From contig JAUZTG010000048.1 in the NCBI GenBank assembly GCA_030734395.1, positions 1,240,001 through 1,304,000 of the forward strand: a DNA stretch of 64,000 nucleotides, given 5' to 3'. This DNA comes from Sarocladium kiliense (lineage: Eukaryota; Ascomycota; Sordariomycetes; Hypocreales; Sarocladiaceae). The translations under genes were made by a program, and so were the position numbers. Below, piece by piece: positions 35,195 to 46,293 of the stretch. Under the pieces are notes generated by a model. The model saw nothing but the letters and a program-made list of their open reading frames with translations, searched no databases and had not been told where the DNA came from. Each line of letters opens with the position of its first letter. Position 1 is the stretch's first letter.

Positions 35195-37544
35195 ATGGAT
35201 GTTGATGTGCTTGCTGCTCAGTTGAGTCCACAGCGCCGCAGTGCGCAAGGCGATGCCGACCCAAGCAGAGAACTGAAACGACTCCGTTTGACTCCAGCAC
35301 CGGTCAAAACCCTTTGTGACTTCTGCGAGACACACCCAGAGGGTCGCGCCATGGCCTTACTTCGGCCTTGCGACTACAAGACCATAAGCCGCAACATCAT
35401 CGTCGAGTGCTCCAACTGTGCCAACCATCGGTTCTCAACTTCGCGACCTCACTCCTGCGTCGTCTCAAGACGTGGACGCATTGCATATCGCCGATATGCT
35501 GATAGTCACCCAATCAGTTATGGAGGATCAAAGTGCGATTCCTGCGCCTCGACTATCAGCAAGAGAGGTTCGTGTGATGTCGACGTTCTCCTGGGTTACT
35601 CCTGCTCAGAGTGCAAGAATCGGGAGTGCTGTGTGGGCAGCGTGCGAATGGAAACCAGACCAAACATTCCCTTGAACGAGAAGCGATGGTTTCGGCATGG
35701 ATGCAGTACGTGCCATGCCATGAACCAGGGTAAGACGACAGTCGTCCAAGGCTGTAGCTGGCTGCACAATCGTCTGTCTTGGAACGACGCTTGTGATCAA
35801 TGCGAGAACCATCCTTGCCTCTGCCTCGATGGCGGGCTCGCCGTGCAATTTGCGCAGGCTGAACCTCCCAAAACATGGTCTTTGAGCCGTCAAGAAACGC
35901 GAGGCTTGGTCAACCTCACAAATGCTGGTTCCTGGCGCTTGCCGTGTAGGTGGTGCATAGAGCAGGGGGAGAAGTGTCGTACATCGACCTTGGCTCCTAA
36001 CAATGCCTGCAACCGTTGCTCTGTGTATGGAATCGACTGTATAGGCCGTGATGGCCAGTTGTATCCAATCTTCGACCTGAGTCACGTCGGGTACGGTCGT
36101 ATTATGACCACGGAAGGTTGTGCTCCATGCCTCACTACAGGACGAAACTGTGATAGACAACGGCCATGTGATTCGTGCGTGAACCATGAAGAAGGCGAGC
36201 TATGCAATGGCCAGAACGATGAACATAAGAGGAGATTCGATCAAGCCCCCGGGCCTTTGTATTATCTCGCTCTTGGATATGGACCGCTCGGGGTGGATGA
36301 CGTGAAGGACGGCAGCCGTATCGAGCACTGGATTGGACCGCCATGGCCAGCATATGTGACACACGGACAAGACTCCAAACGCTGGCAGTCAATCACCACA
36401 CGGATGGAGGTTATCAGGGCAGGCTTTCTTCCCGAGGGAAAGCCACCTCATGGTGGTCCTGGGGGAACGTTGGCGCATCTGCAACCAAGTCAGATCACTG
36501 TTGGTCAGCTTGTCGATGCTTTGAAAGATGCATGGCCTGCGGCGAAGCCACCCAGAGAGTACTTCCCTGACTTTGATAAGCGGGTTGCGAACGCGAAGGT
36601 TCGCTTGACCGCGCAAGGAACGCAGCGAGGATCACCGCCACAACACCTCGAGGCAAGCATCTCTCATCCAGGACCAGCAGCAACTTTATCTAGCGTAATG
36701 AGCGCCGAAAGATCATCGCCAGCGCCAGCGCCAGCTGAGCCGACACTCAACCAGATTCCCGATGGCATAGAGGCTCGTCATGGGATTAACTTGGATGCCA
36801 TCGGGACCGGGCTCCCGCCTTTCACCGAGGCCTATGAGGGCGAGCGTCGCTTTCTGGCTTTAGTGCGGGATGATCAGCCTTTCGTCTTTGACGACCGCCC
36901 TGTGGTACCTGAAATAGTACACCGAAGAGGCGAACCTCAAAGCCTGTCCTCGAGGCACGGACCAACTTCCTCAAGGAACGGAAGCAACCATGAGGTAATC
37001 TTTGTAGGCGAAACAAGGCGTGGTCAGAGCTCTGCGGCTCATATACTCCCCCAAGTGCCGAATGTTCAACAAACAGGATATCATGACCCGAATACTGCAA
37101 TGTCGAGGGCACGCCATATACGTGAGGAGGATGCCGTCATATGGACGGTACCAGAAGATGCAGCTACAGCACCCGGCACATTGATCCGAGAGCAGCGAGG
37201 CCAACAACATCGCCGCCGACCAGCCGTAGGGCCCATAGATACCCGAGGTGACAGAAGGACTGTCAGTCTCATGCCGGCAACCCAGTTCCACAGTCAGTTA
37301 CTCGAACCTAGACCACCGGGGCAGAAGATCGTCTCTCATCGCATACAGAGGACTAATATGATGCTTAGATTACCGATATCACCATCCACAAGATTTGGGA
37401 CCATCACCTTATGACGATGAAGAGGCGCGGGCGGTAGCCGACATCTTCATGCAACAGTCAGTTGAACAGTTGCGAGCGCTGGGCACAAAGGCCTGCGAGG
37501 CAGAAAGCTCTGTGGAACTGACAGCTAGAGATGACAACATTTGA
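35195..37544 (+). CDS. Unrecognised protein with five tandem Zn2Cys6-like modules
   Basis: Proposed exons 35195-37292 and 37369-37544 (76-nt intron, donor GTCAGT, branch GACTAAT, acceptor CTTAG) give 757 aa. Without splicing the frame ends at 37414, but the stretch after it stays open in the spliced frame (YDDEEARAVADIFMQQSVEQ) to a TGA. I do not recognise the protein as a whole. The first 340 residues hold 30 conserved-pattern Cys in five blocks of the form CxxC..C..CxxC..C: 41/44/59/72/75/88; 114/117/127/137/140/145; 170/173/187/200/203/208; 251/254/261/272/275/282; 309/312/319/325/328/337. Blocks 4 and 5 fit the Zn(II)2Cys6 spacing exactly. A basic RELKRLRL stretch at 25-32 may be a nuclear signal. 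The remainder is Pro/Ser-rich and probably disordered, with no middle homology domain of classical regulators. DNA or other zinc-dependent binding is inference. Confidence 0.75.
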
Positions 37545-38737
37545 GAATTTTGCACGACTGCGAGCTTGGCGTTAGTGAGAGAAAGGCACATGTTTTTGGA
37601 TCATAGCAAGCGACGATTCGGCGTCTGAAAGTTGGGGTTTGAAAGGGAATTTGCAGGCTGTGCCATCTGATCAGACCTTTCGTGGATAGCAAGTGAGCTC
37701 ATCGGCACGATCCTGGTGAATGACATCGATGACCCTCTTCCATCACTTGTCCAATCAGGAGAGTATGTGGCGCAACGAGTGGCACAGTGATCAGAATGGT
37801 CCTCGATAGCAGTCACTCTGCGAGCACAATCGTCAGTGCGGAACAGAGTCGATGCCTGAATGCGGGTTCGTCACTTACCAGGTACAACTTAGCAGTACCG
37901 ATCTCACACATTGATGACACTCATAATTGTGTCGTTCACCAAGGACCAGTTTCGAGAAGGATTCGATGAAAGAATTACAAAATTTGAAATATAGCGACAG
38001 GGACGATCACAATGTCGCGGGGAATTCAGCAAAGACGGAAGAAGATAACATGAAATGCAAATACAACAGAAACCCCATATTTAGATGACTGGAAAAATGA
38101 AATCGCATCATTGCCCGTCCGTTTTCCCAGGCCCTCTCTGGCACTCAGTCCGAAAGGCAATGAAAGAAGAAGCCGGGCGAGAAGCCATAAAGTGCGATGG
38201 TCTCCCTCGTGATTGTCACTCTGACATGCGCGGCGACAAGCGTGGATCGTATGACAAGTGGTATATGCGGGCAAGATGAAAGCAGCTGTAAGCAAAGCTC
38301 CCGCACGAGCTCGTGATTTGTCATTTGCGGTCCCCTCCCACGCTCCGAAACACCATTCGATCTTCTAGATGTGCTGACACTCTTTAGATTGGAGTCGCGC
38401 TCTCGATCGAGGTCCACTGGGATGATCCGCGTTTCGTGTTCGCAGGAATAATGTACGCCGTGAAAATCGTCCTTCGGACATTGATGCAAAGTGTCGTGAA
38501 ATGACAAGATGTGAACGAAGACGACCGTGTAATAAGCGAGTGCCTTGACTCGCCTCCGTTTTAAGGCGAGCTGCCGAAACTTTGTTCCCCTTCCCTCTCC
38601 ATGCACCATCCTCGTGCTTTTACGTGTCAGATCGCGCGAGCTGCCAACACTCTTGCGGCAGCCTCCATGCCACCAGATCATACCCTGACGTCCTCCACGC
38701 ACCTCTCTTTTGGCATCAATTTCTGCCAGCAAAGCCC
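37545..38737. other. Convergent spacer between the multi-cysteine gene and Ras1
   Basis: This 1.2-kb region holds the two 3' ends and no recognised gene. An antisense open frame (38753-38145) overlaps the end of Ras1 and has no domain. Confidence 0.5.
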
Positions 38738-39693
38738 TCACATGATGACACACTTGGAGCAGCAGCCGGCCTCCTTCTCACCATCATCCATGTCCATCGG
38801 CTTCGGCGCGCCGTTGGCACCAGCAGCGCCTCCGCTTCCAGTGGAGTAGCCCTGCATCTCTCGGTTAAACCTCCGGATCTCGCGAACGATATCATAGAAA
38901 GCCTTGTCGACGTTAATGCGGGACTTGGCGGACGTCTCGATAAATTTGCAGCCAAATGATCGTGCCAGAGCTTCGCCCTCTAATCTCGTCGTTAGCAAAA
39001 ACATGCACAAATGGCCTCCCTTTAGGCAGGGCCTCGTGGGAAGCATTTGTCAGGACATACCCTGTCTGGTGACCTCACGCTCATTCTCCAAATCGCACTT
39101 GTTGCCGACTACGACCATGGGGAAGTAATCCTTGTCCTTGACTCTGAGAATTTGCTGTTGGAAAGTGGTGATCTCCTCGAAGCTCTGGCGGGAGTTGATA
39201 GAGTAAACAAGTAGGAAGCCCTCGCCAGTGCGCATGTACTGCTCTCGCATGGCACTGTACTCCTCCTGGCCGGCGGTATCAAGGACATCGAGCAGGGCGA
39301 CCTCATCATCGATAACGCATTGCTTTCGGTATGAATCTGTGGCGGGGATACAAGTCAGCTCAGAATCCAACAAACTGCGGGCGAGGAAGAGGCTCGGATG
39401 TAGTGGTAGGCTGCATCGTTGGAGCGAGACGAACCTTCAATCGTGGGATCGTATTCGTCGACGAAATGGCTCTGAATCAATTGAATCGTCAAGCACGATT
39501 TACCAACACCACCGCCGCCGACGACGACGAGCTTGTACTCTCTCAAGAATTGCTAATGACAAAGAGGTCAGCTGACGATACGGGCCAAACGGACAGGATG
39601 GTGGCGAGGCACTCCCTGCTCAGGAGGCGCCCCCCAGGATCCCCGTGCGTCGGAAGGAGGGGATTGGAAGCTCACTCTAGTGGACGAAGCCAT
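38738..39693 (-). CDS. ras1: Ras-family small GTPase, Ras1/RasA
   Basis: Minus-strand exons 39693-39676, 39552-39435, 39336-39061 and 38979-38738 give 217 aa. Ras1 relays signals to adenylyl cyclase and MAP kinase pathways, controlling growth, germination and development, from the inner plasma membrane. The first exon is 18 nt (MASSTR), joined to QFLREYKLVVVGG. Motifs: P-loop GGGGVGKS at 18-25 (fungal form; animal Ras has GAGGVGKS), switch I YDPTIEDSY, switch II DTAGQEEYSAM, NKCD, and ETSAK. The tail is Gly/Ala-rich with two Cys before the CAAX box (CCSKCVIM); final Met predicts farnesylation, and the upstream Cys may be palmitoylated. Introns are 123, 98 and 81 nt. No activating substitution is present at the positions equivalent to human 12, 13 or 61 (Gln in AGQEE). 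Confidence 0.97.
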
Positions 39694-42600
39694 TGTGCTG
39701 ATAATGTATTGGCGATCGGGATTCGGTCGTCGAGTGGGAGATGAAGATGAGGCGATTGAAGGTCTCGTGAGGGTTCGGTCGGACAGTCGAGAAGAAAAAA
39801 GGAAGATTGAGTAGAAAGTACGTTGAAGGAAGGCGTGGTTGTCGGGACCACCTGGAGCGACAAAAGACAAGCGACAGACCGGGGGTGGCAGGGGGAGTGG
39901 GCACCGTCGGCGGTCTGTGGTGGTAGCCTGTGGTTGAGCGAAGGGCAACAGGCACTGGACCGGCGCAAAGCCAAGGCGAGTAGCAGAGTCGAGACGAGAC
40001 GAAGAATGCGATTAGACTACGAGAATATCGATTATGGGAATCGCAGGACCGAGAAGCTAGAAAGGGCGACTTTTTTTGAGGCACAAACCGTGAGAGGAGG
40101 GGAAAAGATGAACCAGGAGAAGGAGGAGGAAGAAGCAACGATAGACAAGACTGTGGGAGGAACTTCTCTCGACAAAGGGAACGATGGACTTGCTAGTGCC
40201 CAGCAGACGAGAGCAGAAGCAAGCAGAAGGAGCAGGAGGCGTGCAGTGGTGCAGGAAGTGGCATGAACAGGCGTCTGATCTGGTGGTACTGGTGGAGAGG
40301 AGAAGCAACAGAGGGAGGGCGAGGGGGAGCTTGAACAGGCGGGTGTGTGTGGAGAAATGGGATGGATTGGGACGATCGCAGCCGGGGGCCCAACGCCAAA
40401 GGGTTGCAGGCGCTGTGGGTGGACTTTGCCTTGCATTGGCTTGGTGGTGCTTGAGCCAGTCTAGCGGGCCATTTAGTGGGTTTGGGAATCCCCCGTAGCG
40501 CGCCCTAGCAGGCGCCCAGGCGTAGCACACCACGGCGGCCACCGTGGGCCAGGGCTGGCTGTTAGTGCACCGAGCTGGGACCTTACCTAAGCTGACCTAG
40601 CACCGGTTCAGACAAACTCGATGGCGTCCCCCAAGGCCCCAAGCATCAAGAGCTTGCAGCTGTCGTGTGGATCAAACAACACATGGCATGGCGTTCTTCC
40701 CAGCCCAGCGATGCCATGACGATGGATCTATTATCTGCGGTTGTGCATATCTTCCAGTATGTTTTCTCACACCCTCCATCCACGCCGTGTAAGCTGCCAT
40801 TCAGTCCTCGGCGCTTGAACATCGTCCGCTTCATACCATTGGCGTGCTATCCATCGAATACCACCGCCTATCACACCATCGTCACCCAGCTGCCGACACA
40901 CAGCTCCATCTAGGTGTCCAGTGCTAACCCGATTAGCCTGTGACGCGCAGAGCTCACTGTTGCTTGCCTATCATTGCTTCCCCTATCCTGTTGATGTGGC
41001 CATAGTCACCAAGGCCAAGAGTATCACGAACACTTGATGAAGGCTCTTGGGATCATTCATCGAACACTGGTGACAGCTGATGCAGCATTGCTAGGTAGAA
41101 ACTTTCATTCTGACCAGGCCACTGCATTGGCCAAGGTCTTGTCATCTCCTGCTCATCGTTGGTCAATAGCGAAGAGCGACCACAGGTGCCGGAGGAATGC
41201 ACCAATGTGTGAAGCAACATTTAACCGTCGCACAGGCGTCTCATTCAGAGGGACGACTGGACAGTAAGAGCTTCAGTATCATCACTTCGTTCACGCCTCG
41301 TTTCTTGCGAAACTTGATGTTTCGTTTGCAGCCCCTCCCTTTTTTACCCCAGTCGGCCCCATCCCAGGTGAACCGCAGTGCGCCTGCAGCATGCAATCAA
41401 TCTCTGTCCAGCCCCTGGTTCTGGCACCTGCATCCGGAGTATATTACTGGCTCTCATGTGCAGATGGAGCAGAGCATCGCTAACACTATCGTCGTGCAGG
41501 CGTTCAACAAGGACAGGGCCGTCTTCAGACCGTATGTCTATGAACAGCAGTTCTCTCCTATTCGCTGCCAGCTCCCAGGTCGGGTCAGAATTTGGACGTG
41601 ACCCACGGGTGGCACGGGATGAGCATGTTGTCAACACAGGGGGCGCTCATCTCATTTCGACGCCACTCCGAGAGAGACCCTGATCTCCTCGGCTCCGATT
41701 TCAGTCGACTACCGCTCCTCACCTGTACAACCTCAGGTGATACTGACAAACAAGAGAGGCTATTCCCCCACGCCGTTTATCTTGTCTATCATAGGTGATA
41801 AACCATGGCGCCGGGGTTTACATCATTGAATCGATTGCGACTTTGATAGCAATCAACCCAGACCCCAAAAGCACAGAGCACCCTCTAATGGCTCGTACCC
41901 GAAGCACCAAATTTGCCTGAAACGACCCTTCTTCGTTCAGCGAAATGAATGCTCGGCAAACCGACCGGGGAGGTCATCGTTCTCATGTTCCCAGGAGCTT
42001 CTAGAACCGGTACAAGATGCAGCAAACAAAGCTTATCCCAGGCCAATGTCGATCGCTTCTCCTGGCCTCCGTTCGGCAAACGGACGTAATTTCGTTTCAC
42101 AGACCCCAAGTGATAGCGACCGAGACGATGGAAGGCTAAGACCTGATTAGTGGTATCGCCATCAACCCTGGCTCCAAAATGCACGAGCCTCCCCATATTC
42201 GTCCTGTGGCCGACGCGTGTCGGACAATTGCGGTGCATGTGCGCGCTGCGAGGTCTCATAGTGATCTGATCTGACTTTACGTTTCAGAGTCATGAGCAGA
42301 TCGCAATGTCTGAGGCTTGGGTGCATGTCTCGGATAACACCGGCCAGTTGGGTCATCAAGCCCTATTGCCAGTGACGTCCGCTGAAACATTCGGCTCTTC
42401 CCTTTCAAGGGCTGACTTGTTCATTCTGAACGCACGATAAGGGAAAGGTTTATTACACTGGCATTTCGAATTCGTCTCATTTCAATCTATCTTCGCGCCA
42501 AATCAACTGACTATTTGACTGTCGAGATACTTGCACAACGATGGCTCAGACGGCGACCAAGATACTTGATACAGTTGCAACCCTGTTTGCAGGTAAAATG

Positions 42601-42880
42601 TCATAGCTGAGGTGGTAGCAGGGGTGGAAATATCATCCCCGGAAGACCGGAGAAGCATAAGCGGACTATCATATGCTATGTAGGGATCGGAGCATTCCTT
42701 TCGGAGCATCACCCTGATGCAGTTAATCTGACAACTTGTTATAGCACGATCTATCACTTCAACCCTCCATCATCTAAATAGTACGCCTCATATCGCACGT
42801 GCGGAACTTCTGTCATCGAAGAGCAACAAGGCCTGGACTATTGCCCGAGAGGCTATAGAAGCCATGTATCCAAGGGCCAC
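39694..42880. other. Ras1 leader/promoter and 2.3-kb gene-free spacer
   Basis: 39694-40550 is strongly pyrimidine-rich on the Ras1 (minus) strand, typical of a long leader and promoter. 40560-42880 shows no recognised gene; small open frames on both strands (for example 41197-41601 and 42259-41885) lack domains and splice-joinable neighbours. Confidence 0.5.
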
Positions 42881-44315
42881 CTACGCGTCCTTGTCATTCT
42901 TGACATCCTCGTCTCCCGAATCATCCTCGCCCTCGACCATTACCCGCCTCCCGTCGACGTTCTTCTCTACCTCCGCCACTAAGCTCTCAAGATATGCTTG
43001 GTCCCTAGCGCTCAGTGATCAGCAGCAGCACTCGGATGTCGGAGCTTGTCTAGCTTACCTTCCCACCAGCGTCACGGTGTTCCGCTTCTTCTCCCATCTT
43101 GGGTAGCTGCCGACCTTGACTCCGTGGGGCTCAACCTTCTTCGCGAGTTCAGTCAGGTAGCCAGCGACTGCACTCTCGGGCATCGGTGTAGAGATTAGGA
43201 CCCTGTAAACGCCTTTGCCTTCGGGATCAGCCAGTCTAGGCCTAATAATGGGCTTCAGTCCGTCGATGAGCTTCTCGACTGGGAGATGTTAGCGAGATCG
43301 TCCAGCTGGCGTGGCGGTCCGGGTACTGACATAGCCGTGGCACGCCAGGCAAGATATGCACGTTTCCGTTAACACATGCGACCGGCACCCAGAGGTCCTC
43401 ATGAGGGAAGATAAATTGCTTCTCTGACTCCGTGAAATCGTCGGTAGGAAGTTCAATCATGCGAAGCTTAGCAGTCAAAGCTGGTGAAGGAGTATCCCAA
43501 TCAAATGGTGGCTGATTCGGTTTTGGCTTCGAGAGTCTCTTCATCTTCTCGAAAGCTTCCTCGTGAAGCTTGAGGGGAAGGTTGAAGGCTTTAGCAATGG
43601 ATTGATATGTGATATCGTCGTGACTGTGCGGTTAGAGGCTGTTCTGCGAACCGAATGGCAGAGACCTGCTTACGTGGGACCAATGCCACCGCTGCGAGAT
43701 TTCATGAGCAAAGAGCTAGCAAGGACATGACGATGAAGCCTACCTTGTGACTACAAAATCGTAGCTGTCACTCATTCTTCGTACTGCCTCCATGATCTCA
43801 CTCTCTTCATCCTCGATGACCTCAACGCGCTTCAGACTCTACAGGGTATCAGGTATGGCTTGCCAAAGACGTGAAAAGGTAGCAACTCACAATCCCCATA
43901 GAGAAACACCATTTTGCCATATACGCCGAGTTGGTCTGGACGCGATCAATGTCTGTTTTGTCGCGCGACGGATGCGCTTCCTATTTGCCCCGGCGCCTGC
44001 TCTTACTCACATCAACTGTCTGCCGAAATTGTCAGCGACTCAGCTTAGTGATGTCTCTTCAGGTCTTGTAACAATTACCTTTCCGCCCAGAACCTCATCT
44101 CCAATGATCAGGCACGCAGCCGTGTTGATCGTCCGTGAATTCCGATCCGAGACCGTTGCCGCCGCCATACTGCCAAATGCCGTCCGACGGACTCCCGGGA
44201 CAAGAGCAGGAGAAGCAGAAGAGAGATGCCGAGAAACCTGGGACAGACGGGAGATCATGGGGTTCGCACACAAAGGCAATCGAAATGGCGCCGTGATGTT
44301 GAGAAGAGGAAACAA
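42881..44315 (-). CDS. Molybdopterin-binding (MoCF) domain protein with micro-exons
   Basis: Eight minus-strand exons: 44315-44079, 44019-44011, 43935-43891, 43838-43744, 43691-43674, 43623-43331, 43278-43059, 43004-42881; total 346 aa. The MoCF/CinA-like fold starts at TAACLIIGDEVLGGK, continues TVD (9-nt exon) and TNSAYMAKWCFSMGI, and holds the signature SGGIGPTHDDITYQSIA assembled from three exons, one of 18 nt. Later blocks: PHEDLWVPVACVNGNVHILPG and a C-terminal half similar to eukaryotic FAD synthase-type MoCF domains; no PAPS-reductase-like half is present. Residues 1-49 are basic, Arg/Ser-rich and lack acids, like a mitochondrial presequence; a Met at residue 50 could start a cytosolic form. 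The C-terminus is acidic (EDDSGDEDVKNDKDA). Introns are 50-75 nt. Pathway role (nucleotide/FAD metabolism or repair) is not known. It shares a 264-bp divergent promoter with the GMF gene. Confidence 0.88.
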
Positions 44316-44579
44316 GCGTGTGAGGCTACGAGGTTCAGACTCATGACGCCATGGTGCGAAGACGGAGCTTGCGCCGACTTACGGTGGACGGCGCTTGCAA
44401 CCGCCCGGGTGGGGCAGAGGGATGAGTGCGCGTTCTCGATCGCGGGGCAGCTCGAGACCAGCTTCCAGCAAACATCCCGGAGCAGGCCATATTAAAGATA
44501 CAGGGAGACTGCAGCTATTCAGTGCATCTGAAACAGTGGTAAAGGCACACAGGAGTCTTTACTGCGATACAAAGCAAAG
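44316..44579. promoter_or_regulatory. Divergent promoter of MoCF-domain and GMF genes
   Basis: Only 264 bp separate the two start codons, so both promoters must overlap. No clear TATA box is visible for either gene. Confidence 0.5.
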
Positions 44580-45186
44580 ATGGTCAGTTACTTACCAGCA
44601 GAGGCGAGCTCGCGAGGCTGACTCCCCTCCTCAATCGCAGGCGTCCGAATCGAGGCTGTACACATTCTCCGGCGAGAGCAAGGAACACCTGCGCAAATTC
44701 CGGCTGACAACTTCGAGGGCGAAGGAGCCGCAAGCTGTTATCTGTATGTGAACTCGACGGCAGCGAGGTTGGACTCAGCGACTGACCAGGGCGGTGCGGT
44801 CCACCAGACATGATCGACAAGAACACACACGAGATCCGACAAGACGAAGACAAAGTCGTATACAAGTCATTGGAGGAGGTCGGCGATGATCTGCCGGACC
44901 ATTCACCGCGCTTCATTTTGCTCAGCTACCCTCTGACGCTGGTCCGTCCACGATTCCTCTTCTGCTTCGACTGACTCTGATTGTGTGCGTGCAGTCCGAT
45001 GGCCGCATGTCGGTCCCCTATGTCCTCCTCTACTACCTCCCCATCACCTGCAACGCCGAGTCGAGAATGCTATACGCCGGTGCGAAGGAGCTCATGCGGA
45101 ATACAAGTGAGTGCGGGCGTGTGATTGACATCGAGTCCGTCGAGGATCTCGAGGAAATCCCAGAGAAGTTGGGCCAGGAGAAATAG
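44580..45186 (+). CDS. GMF1: Glia maturation factor (ADF/cofilin family)
   Basis: Exons 44580-44582, 44641-44743, 44808-44941 and 44995-45186 give 143 aa, the family length. GMF is an ADF-homology protein that binds Arp2/3 complex and helps dismantle actin branches at endocytic sites. The first coding exon is the ATG alone; the 58-nt intron (GTCAGT...TCGCAG) follows at once and exon 2 reads ASESRLYTFSGESKEHLRKF. Exon 2 and 3 join through a split Tyr codon (AVI-Y-MIDKNTHEIRQ), and exon 3 ends at LLSYPLTL, followed by SDGRMSVPYVLLYYLP, the most conserved GMF block. Introns are 58, 64 and 53 nt. No other upstream ATG in this frame could replace the one at 44580 without a further exon. It is tail-to-tail with NBP35, 75 bp between stops. 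Confidence 0.9.
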
Positions 45187-45261
45187 GCCGAGATATACGA
45201 AATAATGGGCGCTGATGATGCTGGATGGTATCATTTCTATTCTCCATTCACTCGCCTCTTG

Positions 45262-46293
45262 CTAGCCATCGGCGAGTACTGTTTTGCTGTCGATCCCCAG
45301 CTGCTTCGCCACATTCCGCACCACCCCATAGAATGCTTTGCAAGCAGGACTATCCGCAAACGAGTCAAAATAACTCTCACCGTAATCACACGCCATCCGT
45401 ATCCTTGGATCCAGCGGAACGGCTCCCAAGAATGGCACTCCCATATCCTCTGCCAAGCCTCTTGCGCCACCAGTTGCTGGTCTGAAAATCTCGCTCTCGT
45501 TCTTGCAGTTCGGGCAGACGAACCCGCTCATGTTCTCGGCGATACCAAGGACTCTGATGCCAGCTTTGCGACAGAAGTCGATCTCTTTCCGGACGTCTAG
45601 TAAGGATACTTCTTGGGGTGTTGTGACCATCACCGCGCCGTCGATGCCGCTCTCTTTCAGGAACGAGTTGACACTCAGGTGCTCGTCGCTTGTGCCCGGG
45701 GGTGTATCGACTAGCAGGAAGTCCATCTCGCCCCATTCTACATCCTTTAGAAATTTCTTGATCAAGCCGTTCTTCTTCGGTCCTCTCCAGATAACGGCGT
45801 CGTCCCGGTTTGGAAGCATGAACTGGATGCTCATCACACCAAGGTTGTCCATCACCCAAACAGGCGACCATCCGGAGCCGCTGACGTGAATGGTCTCATT
45901 CTCAACACCCATCATCTTCGGTATGCTTGGTCCGCAGATATCGGTATCCATGATGCCCACGGTGTTGTCTGGATTCGTCGCGAAGGCGTGAGCGAGCAAC
46001 GATGTGAACGTACTCTTTCCCACGCCACCCTTCCCGCTCAGTACCAAGATCTTGTGCTTGACATCCTTTAATCTTGCTGAGATGACTGGTATGTCTGGGT
46101 CCGGACCTTTCGGGGTAGCAGCAGCACAGATGGCTTGATTCGGACAGCCTGCGCATGAGTCTGCCTTGCCCGCCCGCTCTGACTCTGGCCCAGGGCAATG
46201 CTCGGGCTCTGGTGCGACAAGTTGTGGCTTCTCCTTCAGTGGATGTTGGATGACGTCCTCCACCGATTCTGATTCCACGAGAGCTGGCGCCAT
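45262..46293 (-). CDS. NBP35: Cytosolic Fe-S cluster assembly scaffold NBP35
   Basis: A single-exon gene for 343 aa. NBP35, with CFD1, forms the P-loop NTPase scaffold of the cytosolic iron-sulfur assembly machinery and builds [4Fe-4S] clusters for cytosolic and nuclear proteins. The N-terminal cluster motif is complete: Cys33, Cys47, Cys50, Cys56 (C-x13-C-x2-C-x5-C). The Walker A-type loop GKGGVGKST is at 87-95, followed by DTDICGPSIPKMMG, LLVDTPPGTSDEHL (Walker B) and the bridging CxxC in SGFVCPNCKNES. The N-terminal lead of 32 residues matches fungal orthologues (VAPEPEHCPGPESE). No intron is needed. Confidence 0.97.
   Translation of the reverse strand: MAPALVESESVEDVIQHPLKEKPQLVAPEPEHCPGPESERAGKADSCAGCPNQAICAAATPKGPDPDIPVISARLKDVKHKILVLSGKGGVGKSTFTSLLAHAFATNPDNTVGIMDTDICGPSIPKMMGVENETIHVSGSGWSPVWVMDNLGVMSIQFMLPNRDDAVIWRGPKKNGLIKKFLKDVEWGEMDFLLVDTPPGTSDEHLSVNSFLKESGIDGAVMVTTPQEVSLLDVRKEIDFCRKAGIRVLGIAENMSGFVCPNCKNESEIFRPATGGARGLAEDMGVPFLGAVPLDPRIRMACDYGESYFDSFADSPACKAFYGVVRNVAKQLGIDSKTVLADG

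Noticed and set aside
38145..38753. 202-codon minus-strand frame overlapping the end of Ras1
   Set aside because: It overlaps the Ras1 stop in another frame, has no domain, and lies in a convergent 3' region.
41840..42200. Two loosely similar stretches (ATAGCAATCAACCC... and ATCGCCATCAACCC...) as a decayed repeat
   Set aside because: Similarity is short and interrupted; no ends, target duplication or coding remnant of a transposon could be seen.
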